A DNA stretch of 64,000 bases from Planctomycetota bacterium (GTDB lineage Bacteria > Planctomycetota > JAJSAM01 > JAJVHW01): positions 124,001 to 188,000 of the forward strand of contig JAJRPF010000074.1 of the NCBI GenBank assembly GCA_024280885.1, given 5' to 3'. The notes beneath the pieces were generated by a model. The model searched no databases. It was given only the letters and a program-made list of their open reading frames with translations, and had not been told where the DNA came from. Position numbers and translations under genes: made by a program. Numbering within the stretch: position 1 is the stretch's first letter; each line of letters starts with the position of its first letter. This document shows, piece after piece, positions 63,985-64,000 of the stretch.

Positions 63985-64000
63985 ACGCTGCGGGCCCGCT

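Overview
The window is high-GC bacterial DNA (about two-thirds G+C, strongly G/C-ending codons) and reads as a chromosomal segment of a member of Planctomycetota or a close relative. This is inferred from the mix of families: a VIT/vWA protein fused to HEAT repeats, WD40 giants, a PEP-CTERM protein, MoxR/DUF58/transglutaminase genes, DUF6263- and DUF4870-type proteins, and a cytochrome oxidase cluster with small planctomycete-type membrane genes. There is no 16S gene here, so the assignment is tentative. Genes are dense and many are translationally coupled through ATGA/GTGA overlaps.

Layout. 0-2.6 kb: MoxR ATPase, DUF58 protein and the start of a transglutaminase-type membrane protein. 2.7-8.4 kb: envelope/secreted proteins, an ABC exporter and a PEP-CTERM protein. 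8.4-13.6 kb: a lower-GC patch with a decayed IS3-type OrfA, then an FkbM methyltransferase, sulfotransferase and two glycosyltransferases (surface glycan genes), closed by a strong bidirectional hairpin. 13.7-19.4 kb: lipoproteins, an RRM protein, a sugar-isomerase-like protein and a gluzincin-like lipoprotein. 19.4-23.0 kb: a heterodimeric ABC exporter. 23-27.2 kb: ferredoxin-cyclase fusion, alpha/beta hydrolase, two WaaP/Kdo-kinase-like proteins and a DUF4870 protein. 27.3-31.5 kb: a palindromic repeat, tRNA-Glu, YjbQ, a methyltransferase, a GT2 glycosyltransferase and gltX. 31.6-43 kb: lipoproteins, the VIT-vWA-HEAT protein, a DUF1648 protein, two tandem SLC12-like permeases and an Fe-S PD-(D/E)XK nuclease. 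43-45.3 kb: a VOC protein, a small MITE-like element and a PLP decarboxylase. 45.5-54.4 kb: a 2022-residue WD40-coiled coil-WD40 protein converging on a vWA plus protein-kinase operon. 54.5-63.5 kb: a leftward cytochrome c oxidase operon (cupredoxin lipoprotein, coxB, ctaD, ctaA, ctaB, ABC ATPase/permease, SCO1, DUF420, small membrane protein).

The most interesting observation is the last gene of the oxidase operon (54580-54852, minus). A signal-peptide-containing reading frame is interrupted by a TGA exactly where relatives, as I remember them, have the first Cys of a CPxC motif. It then continues in frame through a transmembrane helix to a normal stop. A 6-bp hairpin with a GGTC loop begins 11 nt after the TGA, with the loop 17 nt after it, which fits the bacterial SECIS layout. 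I propose a selenoprotein with a U-P-N-C motif. Other candidates for novelty are the duplicated-architecture WD40 giant with its vWA/kinase neighbours, two copies of a ~100 bp palindromic repeat beside G-quadruplex motifs, a 198 bp MITE with a TGA target duplication at a stop codon, and a permease paralogue whose start codon appears to have been lost.
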